Shown here piece by piece: positions 8,015 through 11,310 of a DNA stretch of 11,310 nucleotides (the first letter of the stretch is position 1; each line of letters starts with the position of its first letter). This stretch comes from Physocladia obscura (taxonomy: Eukaryota > Chytridiomycota > Chytridiomycetes > Chytridiales > Chytriomycetaceae). The translations under genes were made by a program, and so were the position numbers. The notes under the pieces are model-generated. The model did not search any database. It was given only the letters and a program-made list of their open reading frames with translations, and was not told the origin of the DNA. The DNA is taken from positions 1,939-13,248 of the forward strand of contig JADGJH010000907.1 in the NCBI GenBank assembly GCA_027596945.1, written 5' to 3'.

Positions 8015-9077
8015 AAAAAAAAAAAAGGATCAATTTTCTAAGTTTAATAACTGATCATCTGGATCAGCTGAGCCATTGTTTTTTTTTATATATTTTATTT
8101 GTAGCCATTCTAAAAAGCACACTATTTGTTTTCATTCATAACTCAAGAAAACTCAATTTTCATTTTAAAAAATGAGCATGGATGTGAAGAGATTATGCAT
8201 CTAATAATATTGGTAGAATGTAATGAAATACAAAGTCAATTGATTTATTAAAGTTGAAGTGTGTTTCCTGGTTTTGACAAATCACAAAGTGAGTTGCAAC
8301 TGTCATGATTTTTGGAAATTAAATCAAAGAAGTTGGCTAAAAAGTGGAGCATTTATGTACAAAATGCACTAAATATAGTATATACCAATTCCACCAATTG
8401 TTTGTGACTATGATGGATCAGGTGTCTCAGATTAGTATCAAGTAACTCTAGTCAAATTTAATTGTTAAAAAATCCTTGAATGCAAAAATTGCAAACAGTC
8501 CTCCCAATACCAAACTTTTATTGTATTAATACAAAGCTTCTGCTTAATGATGGAAAGGCAAATCCACTGTTTTGTTTCTTTCTGTTTTAAGCAAATTGAG
8601 CAATTTCTTTTCAATAAAGTGAGAATTCATCTTTTAATATAGTTTGAATCTTTTTGTATTTGCTCTTGGTGTGTGACTGATGAGTGGTGGATCAATAAGA
8701 AAACATGAAAATTTCAAAATTGCTGTGAGCCCATTGAAAAAACCTGTGATCACCTATACTATAGAGTTTTGCTGCAACAAATTATCAATTACAATGTTTT
8801 GGCATCTTTTGTTGATAATGATTCAACATTGGTTCTCAGACTCTCCAACAAATTCAATGTCAAATTGGATCAATCAAAAATATTTCAAGTCAAGTTTCAA
8901 AACATCTAGAATCAATGTTAATTGTTAAAGTTGTGAAATTGAAATCAACTTGCCAGTTTGAATGTCATATTTTTCTTGGTGTTTGAATTATTCCCAGCAC
9001 AATGACTTATAGAAATGAAATCCAAAAGTTGGTTTTACAATGAGGTGAATGGATTGCTGAAAAAGAGATGATTTAAT

Positions 9078-9389
9078 ATGAATACCATGGTGAGAAGTGA
9101 AGGTGTTGTTTCTTTTTCTTTAAATACAGGTTGCATTTTTGTTTTTCAAGAATATCCTGCTTTGGAAGGTACTGTTTTGGCTTATTGAATGAAAAGCTTT
9201 TTTTTTTTTGTTCTTTTAGGGAATCAGAATCAGTTTGAAGAAGAAATTTTATTGTTCAGAATAACACAACCAGACATAATTTATTCAGCAGTTGGAAACC
9301 AACAATTTCAAGCAAAATCCATTTTAACAGATTGTATTAAGATTAAATACAGGAAGTTGCACAAATATTGTTCTTCTTTAAAAACTTAA
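9078..9389 (+). CDS. Possible small two-exon gene, 86 residues
   Basis: I do not recognise this. An ATG at 9078 opens a frame that runs to 9168. It continues after a 51-nt GT-AG intron (9169-9219, with a long T tract before TTTTAG) to TAA at 9387-9389. The phases agree (G + GG), and the intron length matches those of gene 1. The second exon reads GNQNQFEEEILLFRI and is charged and soluble-looking. AATAAA motifs follow at 9449 and 9463. Against it: it lies in the CpG-depleted block, is short, and a chance match of this kind is possible. Confidence 0.25.
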
Positions 9390-9479
9390 ATTTTATTCAA
9401 CAATTCAATCGCTTTATTTTCTTTATTTTTTTTTAATCATGAAATAAGAATAAAAAACTATGAATAAAATCCCATTGTT

Positions 9480-10190
9480 TTACAACAGCATTCTGTCCAA
9501 TTCTAACTCGTGCTGTTCAGAAACCATAAAAACTAAAACTTTACAGACACATTGATCAACCTTTACTGCAATTCCTGTCTTGATATCATGATACTGGGTT
9601 GAATTGACAGGCTCTGAAAAGGTGATAGTATATGTGAACTCTTCAGATCTGTTTTCATAGCTGAAGTATTGTACAATTGCTACAGTATTTGATCAGTACT
9701 GGACACCAGTTTGAGGCTTGTCCATAAAGTGTGCCAGGTCTATGTACGTTGGCTTCAAATTGTAGATGAACTGATTGCCATTGGCAGTAAAATGGTGATT
9801 CATCTGTTGATCTGTAAAAATGTACAAAATAACTTAGATATACAGAAAGCCAGTATTGGGATCTTCAAAGCACATCATTTTGTGTAGGCAAATATTTGAA
9901 GATAGTGGCATTAATTGAATAGCTGCTTTGAGTAAAGAGTGATATTAGAATGGCCAAAGGAGAAGCAGCACACTGGGAGAATCCAAAGTGATCCAACATC
10001 ACCATCATCATTGAAGCAGAGTAGAAATGGAAGACAGGAACAGGTGTAAGGTTCTTGTAAGTTGTAGAAGACTTGCATTAATATTCTTCATAGCTGTAAT
10101 GGCTTGAATCAACTTATTCAATACTAGATATCTCAAAACTAAATGACAAGAGTTCAAGATGCAAGTATGAGTTGAAGTTGAAGTAGAAGT
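9480..10190 (-). pseudogene. Possible eroded reading frame
   Basis: One minus-strand frame covers 236 codons with six internal stops. Four are TGA (10008-10010, 10005-10007, 9999-10001, 9693-9695) and two are TAA (9945-9947, 9834-9836). It ends with TAA at 9480-9482. Within it, 10190-10011 is open for 60 codons (KLIQAITAMKNINASLLQL) and 9692-9483 for 70 codons (YENRSEEFTYTITFSEPVNS). TGA excess would fit CGA decay by CpG mutation. However, the minus strand is pyrimidine-rich here, which lowers stop frequency in all its frames, and other frames also look open around 9900-10060. No family is recognised. Confidence 0.22.
10171..10183 (+). repeat. GTTGAAGTTGAAG, repeated at 10437-10449
   Basis: The same 13-mer, itself a GTTGAA duplication, occurs at 10171-10183 and 10437-10449 in the same orientation, flanked by further GAAG/GTTGAAG motifs. 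It is probably simple-sequence expansion on the purine-rich strand. Confidence 0.5.
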
Positions 10191-10281
10191 TTAATACTTA
10201 ATGAAGACTTTCTTAAAAGAAGAAAAGTGTTGGGGTTTAAATAGTTTTTGGAAAGAATAACAGACACTTCAAAAAAAAAAT

Positions 10282-10325
10282 GGTTTGAAAGCGGTTGGAA
10301 AGTGGTTAGAAATTGGTTAGAAATC
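10282..10325 (+). repeat. Four tandem copies of an 11-bp unit
   Basis: The units are GGTTTGAAAGC (10282-10292), GGTTGGAAAGT (10293-10303), GGTTAGAAATT (10304-10314) and GGTTAGAAATC (10315-10325). They are contiguous and of equal length with a few substitutions. They follow an A10 run. Confidence 0.8.
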
Positions 10326-11310
10326 ACTTGAATTATTGAGTTGTTGAAAGTAATAGAAAGCTTGAGAAAATTCTGGAAAATTCTTTGAGAAAATTAGATT
10401 GAATTTCTAATTTACATCAATCATTATCAAATTCAGGTTGAAGTTGAAGCCAAGGTTGAAGCTCAAGTGAGGATGGAGGGCAGGGGTCAATGGTACATAC
10501 ATAGTGCAGGAGCTATTTGAGTTGCAGGAATTTTCAGGGCATTAGCATTTGTTGGATTGAATTCTGTATGAAGCAGGTGGGAGAAGAAAACAAAATCAAA
10601 GAAAAATGAGTCACAATGACCGTGGAAATTTTTTTTTCTTTTTTTTTCTGACCATTGACTTCATTTTTGATGCGAGTGTCAAAGATTTAAAAATTTCTGG
10701 CTTAGGAACAAATGCTTCACTTGAGATATAATTTTGGTTCCATCCTGAGCTCCTTTAAATATTTGAAAAGAGCAGCTGTATACATGGGTGCCATGTTTGC
10801 TTTTGATTTTTTTTTTTTCCGTTTTTTCGTGAATGCATGTTGAAATATTTTCAATTGTTTTATACTAAAATAATGGGTTTAAATAATGAGTCAACAAATT
10901 TTTGACATGATAAAACAAAAATTTTTTTTTGATAAATTTTTTTTTGAAAATATAGTGATGTTTTTTAAAGGCAAATGTGAAAAGAAATGAAATAAAAAAA
11001 TGAAAGGAAAAATTATTTGGAGTTTCCAAGAGAATGATAGGTGATTGCCAATTGACAAGCCTGTTTGCAAGCATGCTGGGAGACCCAATATTTTTTGGAT
11101 TTTGTTGTATGAAAGTCATTCTTAAATAAAATTATGAAAAGATAATTTACTGGGTATTTCTGCCACACATAATGTTTGAACAGTGTGTCATTGTGGTGTT
11201 ACATTGTCTGTTAGACCAATTTTTTTGTTTGGATTACATTTTTTGCTTTCTGATGCATTTATTTTGTTTTAATTTCTTTAAATAATTTTATTGACTGCTC
11301 TCTCTTTTTT

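Larger units (their letters stand above)
7134..11310. other. CpG-depleted AT-rich block
   Basis: Only ten CpG dinucleotides occur in 4,177 bp, at 7292, 7729, 9410, 9509, 9747, 10292, 10621, 10673, 10820 and 10828. None occurs from 7731 to 9409. TG and CA are abundant. The 613-bp spacer at 3721-4333, also AT-rich, holds seven. Known biology: long-term cytosine methylation, or premeiotic repeat mutation aimed at CpG, erodes CpG to TpG/CpA and usually marks silenced repeats. I found no terminal repeats, target-site duplication or recognisable transposase or polymerase. From 10330 to the end I see only AT-rich sequence with homopolymer runs. Confidence 0.85.

Noticed and set aside
8643..8928. Open frames on the plus strand, 82 codons from 8680 and an overlapping one ending in a TAG at 8907
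   Set aside because: Two overlapping frames look equally protein-like, no splice context favours either, and frames of this length are expected by chance in several kilobases of this composition.
7134..10325. Idea that TGA is a sense codon in this organism, given the many TGA-interrupted frames
   Set aside because: The ATPase and FMN-binding genes both end in TGA at the right family length, and the interrupted frames lie only in the CpG-depleted block, where CGA to TGA decay explains them.
10865..11119. 84-codon minus-strand frame
   Set aside because: Most of it is Phe/Lys-rich translation of A and T runs, and there is no motif or supporting context.
7134..11310. Intact transposon with terminal repeats
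   Set aside because: I found no matching inverted or direct termini, no target-site duplication and no recognisable transposase, reverse transcriptase or integrase motif by eye.

Overview
The window looks like nuclear DNA from a eukaryote, most likely a fungus and possibly an early-diverging one. The evidence is short GT-AG introns (51-70 nt where well supported), AATAAA polyadenylation signals, monocistronic genes with AT-rich spacers and long T runs, and a spliced AAA+ ATPase with an N-terminal region of the DUF7025 type known from fungi. The lineage is an inference. There are no bacterial operons, CRISPR arrays or recognisable RNA genes.

Layout: (1) 72-1097 (+), the 3' part of an intron-dense gene for a helical protein that I do not recognise. 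(2) 1627-3720 (+), a three-exon gene for a 654-residue AAA+ ATPase, with a CACGTG/TGACGTAA composite site upstream. (3) 4334-5881 (-), an intronless FAD-dependent oxidoreductase of the DAO fold with a C-terminal membrane segment. (4) 6393-7106 (+), an intronless, very GC-rich pyridoxamine-phosphate-oxidase-like (NimA-like) FMN-binding protein. Genes 2 and 3 converge on a 613-bp spacer. Genes 3 and 4 diverge from a 511-bp shared promoter region, giving a head-to-head pair of predicted flavoproteins.

(5) From 7134 to the end (about 4.2 kb) the sequence changes character. It is AT-rich, has only ten CpG dinucleotides, and includes a 1,679-bp run with none. No confident gene lies here. It does hold broken, protein-like reading frames on both strands, often interrupted by TGA, and short tandem repeats. 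The simplest reading is an old sequence eroded by methylation-linked CpG to TpG mutation, but that is an inference.

The two most unusual signals are the CpG-depleted block and the switch in synonymous codon choice inside gene 4 (alanine GCG before residue 90, GCC after it). I found no evidence for a complete new multi-gene system.
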